A stretch of 64,000 nt of DNA from NCBI GenBank assembly GCA_964059195.1, contig CAXKWD010000001.1, positions 155,360,532 through 155,424,531 of the forward strand. The letters are read 5' to 3'. Below the pieces are notes generated by a model. The model saw nothing but the letters and a program-made list of their open reading frames with translations. It was not told the origin of the DNA and ran no database searches. The translations under genes were made by a program, and so were the position numbers. This document shows, piece by piece, positions 35,321-45,804 of this stretch (the stretch's first letter is position 1; the number at the start of each line of letters is the position of its first letter). The DNA comes from Ectobius pallidus. Its lineage: Eukaryota > Arthropoda > Insecta > Blattodea > Ectobiidae.

Positions 35321-38300
35321 ACTAACTAATCGATTTAAGGGAAAAAGAAAAAACAAAAAATTTTTTATTACCTAATCGATTTAAGGGAAAAGGAAGAATC
35401 AAGCAAATTATTACCTAATCCATTTAAGGGATAAGAAGGAACAAAACGTATTTATTACCTAATCGATTAAGGAAAAAGAGGAAACAAAAAAGTTTTTATT
35501 ACCTAATCAATTTAAGGGAATAAGAAGAAACAAAAGGTATTATTACCTAATCGATTAAGGAAAAAGAAGAAACAAAAAAGTTTTTATTGCCTAATCAATA
35601 TAAGGGAATAAGAAGAAACAAAAAGTATTTATTACCTAATCGATTAAGGAAAAAGAAGAAACAAAAAACTTTTTATTACCTAATCAAATCAAGGGAATAA
35701 GAAGAAAGAAAAGTATTTATTACCTAATCGATAAAAGGAAGAAATAAAAAAACAAAAAACTTTTATTACCTAATCGATTAAGGAAAAAGAAGAAACATAA
35801 AAGTTTTTATTACCTAATCAATTTAAGGGAATAAGAAGAAACAAAAAGTATTTATTACCTAATCGATTAAGGAAAAAGAAGAAACAAAATAAGCTTTTAT
35901 TACCTAATCAATTTAAGGGAATAAGAAGAAACAAAAAAGTTTTTATTACCTAATCAATTTAAGGGAATAAGAAGAAACAAAAAGTTTTTATTACCTAATC
36001 AATTTAAGGGAATAAGAAGAAACAAAAAGTATTTATTACCTAATCGATATAAGGAGAAAATTGGAAACAAAAAAGTTTTTATTACCTAATCAATTTAAGG
36101 GAATAAGAAGAAACAAAAAGTATTTATTACCTAATCGATTAAGGAAAAAGAAGAAACAAAAAACTTTTTATTACCTAATCAAATTAAGGGAATAAGAAGA
36201 AACAAAAAAGTTTTTATTACCTAATCAATTTAAGAGAATAAGAAGAAACAAAAAAGTTTTATTACCTAATCAATTTAAGGGAATAAGAAGAAACAAAAAA
36301 GTTTTTATTACCTAATCAATTTAAGGGAATAAGAAGAAACAAAAAAGTTTTTATTACCTAATCAATTTAAGGGATTAAGAAGATACAAAAAGTATTTATT
36401 ACCTAATCGATTAAGGAAAAAGAAGAAACAAAAAAGTTTCTATTACCTAATCAATTTAAGGGAATAAGAAGAAACGAAAATTACTTATTACCTAATCAAT
36501 TTAAGGGAATAAGAAGAAACAAAAAGTATTTATTACCTAATCGATTAAGGAAAAAGAAGAAACAAAAAAGTTTTTATTACCTAATCAATTTAAGGGAATA
36601 AGAAGAAACAAAAAAGTTTTTATTACCTAATCAATTTAAGGGAATAAGAAGAAACAAAAAAGTTTTTATTACCTAATCAATTTAAGGGAATAAGAAGAAA
36701 CAAAAAAGTTTTTATTACCTAATCAATTTAAGGGAATAAGAAGAAACAAAAAGTATTTATTACCTAATCGATTAAGGAAAAAGAAGAAACAAAAAAAGCT
36801 TTTATTACCTAATCAATTTAAGGGAATAAGAAGAAACAAAAAAGTTTTTATTACCTAATCAATTTAAGGGAATAAGAAGAAACAAAAAGTTTTTATTACC
36901 TAATCAATTTAAGGGAATAAGAAGAAACAAAAAGTATTTATTACCTAATCGATATAAGGAGAAAATTGGAAACAAAAAATTTTTTATTACCTAATCAATT
37001 TAAGGGAATAAGAAGAAACAAAAAGTATTTATTACCTAATCGATTAAGGAAAAAGAAGAAACAAAAAACTTTTTATTACCTAATCAAATTAAGGGAATAA
37101 GAAGAAACAAAAAAGTTTTTATTACCTAATCAATTTAAGGGAATAAGAAGAAACAAAAAGTATTTATTACCTAATCGATATAAGGAAAAAATTTCAAAAC
37201 AAAAAAGTTTTTATTACCTAATCAATTTAAGGGATTAAGAAGAAACAAAAAGTATTTATTACCTAATCGATTAAGGAAAAAGAAGAAACAAAAAAGTTTT
37301 TATTACCTAATCAATTTAAGGGAATGAGAAGAAACAAAAATTACTTATTGCCTAATCAATTTAAGGGAATAAGAAGAAACAAAAAGTATTTATTACCTAA
37401 TCGATTAAGGAAAAAGAAGAAACAAAAAAGTTTTTATTACCTAATCAATTTAAGGGAATAAGAAGAAACAAAAAAGTTTTTATTACCTAATCAATTTAAG
37501 GGAATAAGAAGAAACAAAATAGTTTTTATTACCTAATCAATTTAAGGGAATAAGAAGAAACAAAAAAGTTTTTATTACCTAATCAATTTAAGGGAATAAG
37601 AAGAAACAAAAAAGTTTTTATTACCTAATCAATATAAGGGAATAAGAAGAAACAAAAAGTATTTATTACCTAATCAATTTAAGGGAATAAGAAGAAACAA
37701 AAAGTATTTATTACCTAATCGATATAAGGAAAAAAATTGAAACAAAAAAGTTTTTATTACCTAATCAATTTAAGGGAATAAGAAGAAACAAAAAAGTTTT
37801 TATTACCTAATCAATTTAAGGGAATAAGAAGAAACAAAAAGTATTTATTACCTAATCGATTAAGGAAAAAGAAGAAACAAAAATTACTTATTACCTAATC
37901 GATTAAGGAAAAAGAAGAAACAAAAAAGTTTTTATTACCTAATCAATTTAAGGGAATAAGAAGAAACAAAAAGTTTTTATTACCTAATCAATTTAAGGGA
38001 ATAAGAAGAAACAAAAAGTATTTATTACCTAATCAATTTAAGGGAATAAGAAGAAACAAAAAGTATTTATTACCTAATCGATTAAGGAAAAAGAAGAAAC
38101 AAAAAACTTTTTATTACCTAATCAAATTAAGGGAATAAGAACAAACAAAAAGTATTTATTACCTAATCGATATAAGGAAAAAATAAAAAACAAAAAACTT
38201 TTATTACCTAATCGATTAAGGAAAAAGAAGAAACAAAAAAGTTTTTATTACCTAATCAATTTAAGGGAATAAGAAGAAACAAAAAAGTTTTTATTACCTA

Positions 38301-40078
38301 ATCAATTTAAGGGAATAAGAAGAAACAAAAAGTATTTATTACCTAATCAATTTAAGGGAATAAGAAGAAACAAAAAGTATTTATTACCTAATCGATTAAG
38401 GAAAAAGAAGAAACAAAAAACTTTTTATCACCTAATCAAATTAAGGGAATAAGGAGAAACAAAAACTATTTATTACCTAATCGATATAAGGAAAAAATAA
38501 AAAACATAAAACTTTTATTACCTAATCGATTAAGGAAAAAGAAGAAACAAAAAAGTTTTTATTACCTAATCAATTTAAGGGAATAAGAAGAATCAAAAAG
38601 TATTGATTACCTAATCAATTTAAGGGAATAAGAAGAAACAAAAAGTATTTATTACCTAATCGATATAAGGAAAAAATTTCAAAACAAGAAAGTTTTTATT
38701 ACCTAATCAATTGAAGGGAATAAGAAGAAACAAAAAGTATTTATTACCTAATCGATTAAGGAAAAAGAAGAAACAAAAAAGTTTTTATTACCTAATCAAT
38801 TTAAGGGAATAAGAAGAATCAAAAATTACTTATTACCTAATCAATTTAAGGGAATAAGAAGAAACAAAAAGTATTTATTACCTAATCGATTAAGGAAAAA
38901 GAAGAAACAAAAAAGTTTTTATTACCTAATCAATTTAAGGGAATAAGAAGAAACAAAAAAGTTTTTATTACCTAATCAATTTAAGGGAATAAGAAGAAAC
39001 AAAAAAGTTTTTATTACCTAATCAATTTAAGGGAATAAGAAGAAACAAAAAGTATTTATTACCTAATCAATTTAAGGGAATAAAAAGAAACAAAAAGTAT
39101 TTATTACCTAATCGATATAAGGAAAAAATTTGAAAAAAAAGTTTTTATTACCTAATCAATTTAAGGGAATAAGAAGAAACAAAAAGTATTTATTACCTAA
39201 TCGATTAAGGAAAAAGAAGAAACAAAAAACGTTGTATTACCTAATCAAATTAAGGGAATAAGAAGAAACAAAAAGTATTTATTACTAATCGATATAAGGA
39301 AAAAATGAAAAACAAAAAACTTTTATTACCTAATCGATTAAGGAAAAAGAAGAACCAAAAAAGTTTTTATTACCTAATCAATATAAGGGCATAAGAAGAA
39401 ACAAAAAGTATTTATTACCTAATCAATTTAAGGGAATAAGAAGAAACAAAAAGTATTTATTACCTAATCGATATAAGGAAAAATTTTGAAACAAAAAAGT
39501 TTTTATTACCTAATCAATTTAAGGGAATAAGAAGAAACAAAAAGTATTTATTACCTAATTGATTAAGGAAAAAGAAGAAACAAAAAAGTTTTTATTACCT
39601 AATCAATTTAAGGGAATAAGAAGAAACAAAAAGTATTTATTACCTAATCGATATAAGGAAAAAATGAAAAAACAAAAAACTTTTATTACCTAATCGATTA
39701 AGGAAAAAGAAGAAACAAAAATGTTTTTATTACCTAATCAATTTAAGGGAATAAGAAGAAACAAAAAGTATTTATTACCTAATCGATATAAGGAAAAAAT
39801 AAAAAACAAAAAAGTTTTGTTACCTAATCGATTAAGGAAAAAGAAGAAACAAAAAAGTTGTTATTACCTAATCAATTTAAGGGAATAAGAAGAAACAAAA
39901 AGTATTTATTACCTAATCGATGTAAGGAAAAATAAAAAACAAAAAGCTTTTATTACCTAATCAATGTAAGGAGAAATAAGAAACAAAAAAGTTTTTATTA
40001 CCTAATCTATTTAAGGGAAAAGAAGAAACTAATATGTTTTATTACCTAATTGATTCAAGGGAATATGAAGAAACATAT
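35321..40078. repeat. 4.76-kb minisatellite of about 45-bp monomers with higher-order structure
   Basis: About 105 monomers, each with the core TTATTACCTAATC. Three types are visible. A (46 bp) continues AATTTAAGGGAATAAGAAG. B (43 bp) continues GATTAAGGAAAAAGAAG. C continues GATATAAGGAAAAAAT. A and B often alternate. The linker AGTATTT usually precedes B or C and AGTTTTT precedes A. Outer monomers (35321-35460 and 39960-40078) are the most diverged, as expected for arrays homogenised by unequal exchange. The variant GGAGAAAATTGGAAAC recurs 905 bp apart (36053 and 36958), evidence of block duplication. Neither strand is coding: monomer lengths break frame and stops are frequent. Confidence 0.97.
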
Positions 40079-40368
40079 AAGTCAGAGAATAATGAAACTA
40101 TGTTAATATTGTAATGTGGACAATTAAAAACTCTGTTAATTGAAATACTGCCTAAGTTTTATTAATTTTGTATAACTTGTTTTTAAATTTTTTCATATTT
40201 TAAAAATAAAATTTAAATATATTTGAATTTTAGAAGAAATCTTCGAACCTAGTTATGTTATGTAAGGATCCTGCTTTACTATGAATGTAAATATACAATT
40301 TCGGTATAGATGTTTGCTTAATTTTGGCGAAATTTCGTAATAAAAATGAAATTTGTATGTTATTTTGC
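40079..40368. other. AT-rich DNA between minisatellite and hAT element
   Basis: Nothing recognisable. Confidence 0.5.
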
Positions 40369-40376
40369 ATTATAAC

Positions 40377-40984
40377 TAGAGACCGGGTTTTAAAGGGAAA
40401 ATTTTCACCCCAAAAAGGACGAAAAAAGATAAAATTATTGCCCAAAAAATGTGGGAAAAAAGGGATACAAAAGTATAAGAGAGTGTAAAAATTCAACAGA
40501 GATATACATATTTTTGTATGTTTTACTTTACTTCATTAGCAACGAGTTGACCTAGATAACGTAATTCGGGTTTGCTCTACAGCTGCTGATTCTGTATCAT
40601 CTAATGACTGAAGAAATTCCTTGATCTTGTTGAAATTCTCACAGAGGAAAATAGCACAAGTTCGCCAAGCCTGTGATTTCTCTGTAACACTCTATTCTGC
40701 TGGGAGGAATTATTTTTTCAATGGTGAATCAGTGAAAACAATTTTTAATGTTTTCATATTACCAAATACTAGGTAATTTACGAAATTTTCAAAATAAATT
40801 AGCAAAAAAGGCACTGGAAAGGGAAAGTTCCTAAAAAAAGGGAGATGAGCCTAAAAAAGGGGAAAAAGGGAAGTTAATACCAGGTTATTTGCAGTTGAAA
40901 CTTACTAAGTAATGCCCTATTCAATTTTATCAAGTTTTGAGATGAATTATAAAAAAAGTAATTCCCTTTAAAATCCGGTCTCTA
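40377..40984. mobile_element. Non-autonomous hAT element with perfect 8-bp target duplication
   Basis: The octamer ATTATAAC is found at 40369-40376 and 40985-40992. Between them the ends are inverted repeats of 23 bp: TAGAGACCGGGTTTTAAAGG on the left against TAGAGACCGGATTTTAAAGG (complement of the right), one mismatch. The TAGAG start fits the hAT consensus (YARNG). The 608-bp interior holds purine-rich AAAAAGGG stretches and no transposase frame. Confidence 0.92.
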
Positions 40985-41009
40985 ATTATAACATAATATT
41001 TCGAACCAT

Positions 41010-41493
41010 CATTCGTTTTAACTCAATTTATGACGGGTCATGGTAAATTTAAATCTTACTTTCAAAGATTCCACATACCCTCTATTGATGGATATTTTTG
41101 TCCATGTGGACATGATGAACAAACTGTCGAACATCTTGTTTTAGACTGCCCATTTCATGGTTACAAGCGCCACATACTAAAGAAGCATCTAACTAAATGT
41201 AGTAAGGTTTTGGGTTATCCAATGATTGACTTCTTAAGAAACCAATGCTGTTTCTCAGAATTTAAGACATTCGTTAACAAAGTTTTTAAAACACTGTGAT
41301 CAATTCTCACAACTATTTCTATGAAGTAACTTTTTAATGTTTTGTGTTTATGTTCACTTTTGTTTATTGTTTACTGCCACATTTTAAAAAATTTTCTGCA
41401 TGTCATAATTATAACATACTTATTCTGAAACTATAGCCCTAGCATACATAGGTAAAATAGGGCTCTTGTACTTGGAGATTTAATAAATAAATA
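41010..41493 (+). mobile_element. 5'-truncated non-LTR retrotransposon (LINE) 3' end
   Basis: The last 95 codons of a LINE reading frame are followed by about 190 bp of 3' untranslated sequence and a (TAA/TAAA) tail at 41480-41493. Everything upstream is missing, as is usual for incomplete reverse transcription. The insertion lies within 20 bp of the right target duplication of the hAT element. Confidence 0.85.
41012..41299 (+). pseudogene. LINE reverse-transcriptase ORF2 C-terminus (zinc knuckle region)
   Basis: The frame reads VLTQFMTGHGKFKSYFQRF and later CPCGHDEQTVEHLVLDCPFH. T-G-H-G-x-F-x-x-Y-x-x-R-F followed by C-x-C-G-x-x-x-Q-T-x-x-H-L-V-x-x-C-P is the standard end of ORF2 in Jockey/I/R1-like insect LINEs, just after or in place of the RNase H domain. 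The frame is intact to its stop at 41297-41299, so this fragment is fairly young. The polymerase domain is absent, so it is not functional. Confidence 0.88.
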
Positions 41494-42128
41494 TCCTTAT
41501 AGCTTGTATGGTGAAAAATGTAGAATATTACTGCAAACACGCATCATCATGAGGATTGCACTTTCGTTATGTAAGTAGTAACAATATTCTTGCCACTTGA
41601 CTGCCTTACCTTAGATAACAGGTGTAACAGAATTTTACTGATCTATATACCATGACTTTTCTGGAATAAAAAGATCCGCATGTGTGGCCGGCTGCAAGAA
41701 GGATGGGCCGACTCTTCATCGTTAGGAAATGAAAATTACGAACTTCTAGTTTTGCTCGGTTTGTTCAATTACAGAACGTACAACTCGATCGGTAAGACCT
41801 GAGTCAAACAAACGGCTGCTCAGTAGGCTATGATGATGTAATCTAGACCTGCCTGACCTTTATCTCACGTGATGTTCCCTGCTGTACAGACCGTGTAAAA
41901 ACATCTTAGTTAGCATCACAGCATTTAGTATAGACCCAACAGCGATATTCTGTGAGTTACATACCATTACTTAAATAATATTTCACAACTAAAAATACAA
42001 ATATTTATTCACTGTATTTTTGTTGGAATGAATAGTACAGTATATGCCTTCTCTTTTGCCCACAACTCCATTGGTACCGGCGGACGATAAGCTATCTGCG
42101 CGTGTTTGGTTCAGGTCTTAGCGTCCCA
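41494..42128. other. Spacer, nothing recognisable
   Basis: No gene or known repeat was seen. Confidence 0.5.
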
Positions 42129-42295
42129 CTTATACGTATAGTCCGTGCATTTAGACGTGAGCACTGTAAACACAATGCGCAGTGGCACCAGTCATCACGT
42201 AATGCATACTAGCAATACACTCCCCTTCCGTCCGCTCTATGTCTGCGGCGCATGCAAGTGCTCACGTCTAAATGCACAGGCTGTACTTGTATAAG
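42129..42295. mobile_element. Palindromic miniature element, 167 bp
   Basis: A perfect 21-bp inverted repeat (GTGCATTTAGACGTGAGCAC plus T at 42145-42165; complement at 42257-42277) is extended outward by imperfect arms (CTTATAC...). The 90-bp centre contains ATGCGCAGT and is GC-richer than the flanks. Superfamily unknown. An 81-codon frame that starts in the right arm is not a gene. Confidence 0.8.
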
Positions 42296-42656
42296 AAATT
42301 ACAATCTCAAGACAAGAACAGGAGACCATGACTCTAATAAAGATTCATTATTAGAAAAGCGTTGCCAAAACATACGCCGATTTCTTATGTACTCATTTCT
42401 TGCCTGCGTTTATGCCGGAACAATAAAGAGTAGATTTTTATTTTCCCGGAGCCCCGTTCCGGTTCGTTCCAGCCCAACTTCAGCATTAGTTAGTTAACAA
42501 TGTTACGGTAGTTTGAACATCCTTAAAAATGCTGAAATAAACAGATCTTATTTTCTTTTAAACAATTGCCTTAAGCAAAACGAAACAAAAGCTTGTTGTT
42601 AGGATTAGTATCATGTTCGCTTGCTAATCACACGGCCAGAAATTTGTAATTAAAAT
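42296..42656. other. Spacer, nothing recognisable
   Basis: No gene or repeat identified between the palindromic element and X2. Confidence 0.5.
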
Positions 42657-42929
42657 AAAATCAGGTAAACTGATGTAAAAAAGTGCCAGTATGTTTTTTT
42701 TTAATCAGTTATGACTGCAATTATGATATGTAGAATATGTTTTTTTAATTGATTTACAAGTTAAGCTTCAGATTTATTCATTAAGCAGGGCTTAGGGAAG
42801 AACAAAGGTCTAGTTTTCTTTTTAATCAGATTAAAATCTTCCAGCATCAGCTGAACTGTACAGATTTTTGATATCTTGACAATCGCACACTCACATAAAA
42901 ATACGAAAAAGAAAGTGAAATTGGCTGGT

Positions 42930-42998
42930 TTCGGGATTTGAACCATGGAACTCCATAACGTGAGGCCTAAACGTTACCATCTCGGTCACCTGGGTCAG
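42930..42998 (-). other. tRNA-like promoter segment inside X2
   Basis: On the minus strand TGACCGAGATGGTAACG (A-box-like, Ser/Leu style) is followed by TGGTTCAAATCCC (B box). Spacing is right for an internal RNA polymerase III promoter. If X is transcribed from it, the transcript would run leftward on the minus strand. It is absent from X1 through a deletion. Confidence 0.55.
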
Positions 42999-43003
42999 TT
43001 TAA

Positions 43004-43458
43004 AGCTCTATCCACAATGCGCAGTCGTCAGTTGTTAGTCAGTAGTCGGAAGTTTGCTTTTGCAATCGGCCGCTTGGGAGCAGCACTCGAGTCGTCTACA
43101 ATATGCTGTCGACATTGAGGTTAGGGAAACATTTTACAGAATAAAAAAGGTGGAGGAATCTCTTTATAATTGGATAATATATGTTATAAACACATCTTGA
43201 TTTCTCGTAGTATGCTAATCTGTGTATTTGCACTAGTAAATAATTTTCATTCGCGTAATATGTTACTTGCAGACGTTCAGTTCGTAGTCAGAGATGAATT
43301 TCTCGTCTGCCGACTACTGTCTACCAACTGACGATTGTCAGCTGTCGTCTGCAACTGCACATTGTGAATGGCGTCCATTGATCACCACACGTTATACTTC
43401 GACTACAACCTACCGTCTACCGACTAACAACTGCAGACTGCGCATTGTGGATAGAGCT
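43004..43458. mobile_element. 455-bp miniature transposon nested in X2, 3-bp TAA target duplication
   Basis: The ends are a perfect 23-bp inverted repeat (AGCTCTATCCACAATGCGCA plus GTC at 43004-43026; complement at 43436-43458), with further imperfect pairing inward. The trinucleotide TAA is at 43001-43003 and 43459-43461. The orthologous stretch of X1 (near 27787, CATTTTAACGGTCTAG) has a single uninterrupted TTTTAACGG, a related empty site. TAA/TTA targets and no coding capacity fit a PIF/Harbinger-derived miniature element. TTAA (piggyBac) is the alternative if the last T belongs to the target. Confidence 0.9.
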
Positions 43459-44491
43459 TAACGGTCTAGTTGGATAAGCGCATGTAAAACAATAGTGTTT
43501 TTGGTCATAGCTATCTCTATTTTAATTTCCAAAGCCGTATAATATAACAGTAAAACAATTGACTATGTTGTCATGATAAATGATTTGCTTTTTTTTTATA
43601 CAAATTCTTTCGAATACGTATATTATCATAAAATAGGCACCAAATTGATCATTACTCCGGAACAGGTGAACCGATTTCATCCAGTATCAGTAGACGTCTT
43701 CCCATGAACACTATAAATGTGTATACCAAATTCCATAAAAATCCGGTAAAGCGTATTTGAGTTACCGCGTTTTTAAAATAGACACTAAATTGGGCTTTAC
43801 TCCGGTACCGGTCAACCGATTTGGTCTAATATCGGTAGACGTATTCCCATGTACATTATAAATGGGTATACAAAGTTTCAGGAAAATGCAATAAAGCATA
43901 TTTGAGTTATCGCGACTTCTCATATATTAGCATAAAAGGCAATAAATTGGGCATTATTCCGGTACTGGCCAACCGATTTGGTTGAACATCAACAGACGTC
44001 TTTCCATGGATAGTATAAATGCGTTTTACGAAGTTTCATAAATATCCGATAAGGCGTATTTGAGCTATTGCGCCTTTAAAATATACACTAAATTGGGTTT
44101 TACTCCGGTACCGGTCAACAGATTACGTTCAAATTTAACAGAGTACTTTTCATGGACGTCATAAATGCGTATATCACGTTTAATGGAAATCCGATACAGC
44201 GTATTTGAATTATAGCGCCTTTCTATTAGAAAGGCGCCATAATCTATTAAAATAGGCACTAAATTGGGCATTACTCCGGTACCGGTGAACCGATTTGGTT
44301 CAATATCAATAGGGTTCTTCCCATTGACATTATAAATGTGTTTTCCAAGTTTCATGAAAATCCGAAAAAGCGTATTTGAGTTAGAGCGCGTACAGACACA
44401 CGGACGGACGGACGGACAGACAGATGGACAGACATTTTTCGTCCCCCACACAATCTCATAAAGTACCATACTGGCACTTAATAATAATAAT

Positions 44492-44888
44492 CCTCTTCGG
44501 TGTAGGTTGAAAATTTCATATTATGTTTGCGTGCCTTGACATTAAAAACAAATGAATCGACCAGCGTGAGCTACAACATTCAAGAGATCGCGATGCTTTT
44601 ATGTCGAAGGAATGACAAAAATAGCCAAAGCCTAGTGTAATTGATTTGTATTACTGAAAACTCATGCTTCGAAAACTCAATAAATACACGTTTTCTGCCC
44701 GTTTTTCACTCATAACTCACGAACGAAAGCGAAAATTAAAATTCCGGCTTCGAGGTGCACATTCCGACCCTTTAGTCCATCTATGTTTAAAATTTCAGAT
44801 CTCTGCGTTCAGTAGATTTTGCTGGACATCGCGGACAGACAGACAGACAGACAGACGGAGGACAGACACTTCCTTTTATTAATATAGA
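44492..44888 (+). mobile_element. Repeat P subfamily, 3' part (A1)
   Basis: It starts CCTCTTCGGTGTAGGTTGAA directly after (TAA)n at the end of X2, and is nearly identical to 45805-46203. It matches the last two thirds of repeat P with subfamily differences (GACAGACAGACGGAGGACAG end). It is the missing right half of a P copy whose left half would lie on the other side of X. Confidence 0.75.
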
Positions 44889-45506
44889 CTAGCATGTGCC
44901 CGCGGCTTTGCCCGTGATAATTATTTCAAAAATTAAAAATTAAGAGCATAATAGTTAAATCATTATATTTATTAACACCTAAATCACGTGGGCTACATAC
45001 CACGATTAGATAGCGTCGCCTGGTAAAAGCGACCTCAGATTCGATTTCCTTGGCCCAGAATACCCCTGTACAGTGAGTTTCGTCCAAATCGAACACTGTT
45101 TGACCATATTTAGGCCTATCCCTCTTCCGTGTAGGTTGAAAATTTCATATGTCTACGGGCCTTTACATTCTAAACAAATGAATCGACCAGCGTGGGCTTA
45201 CAACAATCTAGCGATCGCGATGCTTTTATTACCACGGTATGACAAAAATAGCCAAAGCCAACTGCAATTGATTTGACATTGAAATGTATTACTGAAATCT
45301 GATGCTTCGACAGCGCAAAAATCACGTTTTCTGCCAGTTTTTCACTCATAACTCGCGAACGAAAGCTAAAATTAAAAATCCGGCTTCGTTGCGCATTCGC
45401 CCACCTTTCAGCCCATCTATGTTTAAAATTTCAGATCTCTGCGTTCAGTAGATTTCGCTGGGCATCGTGGACAGACAGACAAACACGTCCTTTTATTATT
45501 TTAAGA
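44889..45506 (+). mobile_element. Repeat P, full-length copy P3
   Basis: Nearly identical to P1 (26665-27282), with only scattered substitutions across about 618 bp. It is followed head to tail by another P copy, as in the first locus. Confidence 0.8.
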
Positions 45507-45744
45507 TAGCATGTGCCCGCGGCTTCGCCCGCGATAATTATTTCAAAAATTAAAAATTAAGAGCATAATAGTTAAATCATTATATTAACACCTAAATCAT
45601 GTGGACTACATATCACGATTAGATAGCGTCACCTGGTAAAAGCTACCTCAGATTCGAGTTTCTTGGCCCAGAAAACCCCTGTATAGTGAGTTTCGTCCAA
45701 ATCGAACAACGTGTGACCATATTTAGGCTAAAATTGATTATCCC

Positions 45745-45804
<60 letters not shown>

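Larger units (their letters stand above)
42657..44483. mobile_element. Element X2, longer copy of X with a nested insertion
   Basis: Left end AAAATCAGGTAAACTGATG and right end CATACTGGCACTTAATA match X1 (27602-28488). The inverted dodecamers are at 42682-42693 and 44467-44478. Five internal units of 145-160 bp are visible (AAATTG marks near 43642, 43787, 43945, 44101, 44261). A 455-bp miniature transposon is inserted at 43004-43458. About 170 bp around a tRNA-like box, absent from X1, is present here. The right end runs straight into (TAA)n and the 3' half of a P repeat. The 134-codon minus-strand frame at 44065-44469 lies over the repeats and is not a gene. Confidence 0.75.

Noticed and set aside
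35321..40078. CRISPR-like array
   Set aside because: Units are adjacent and related throughout, with no unique spacers; the DNA is eukaryotic.
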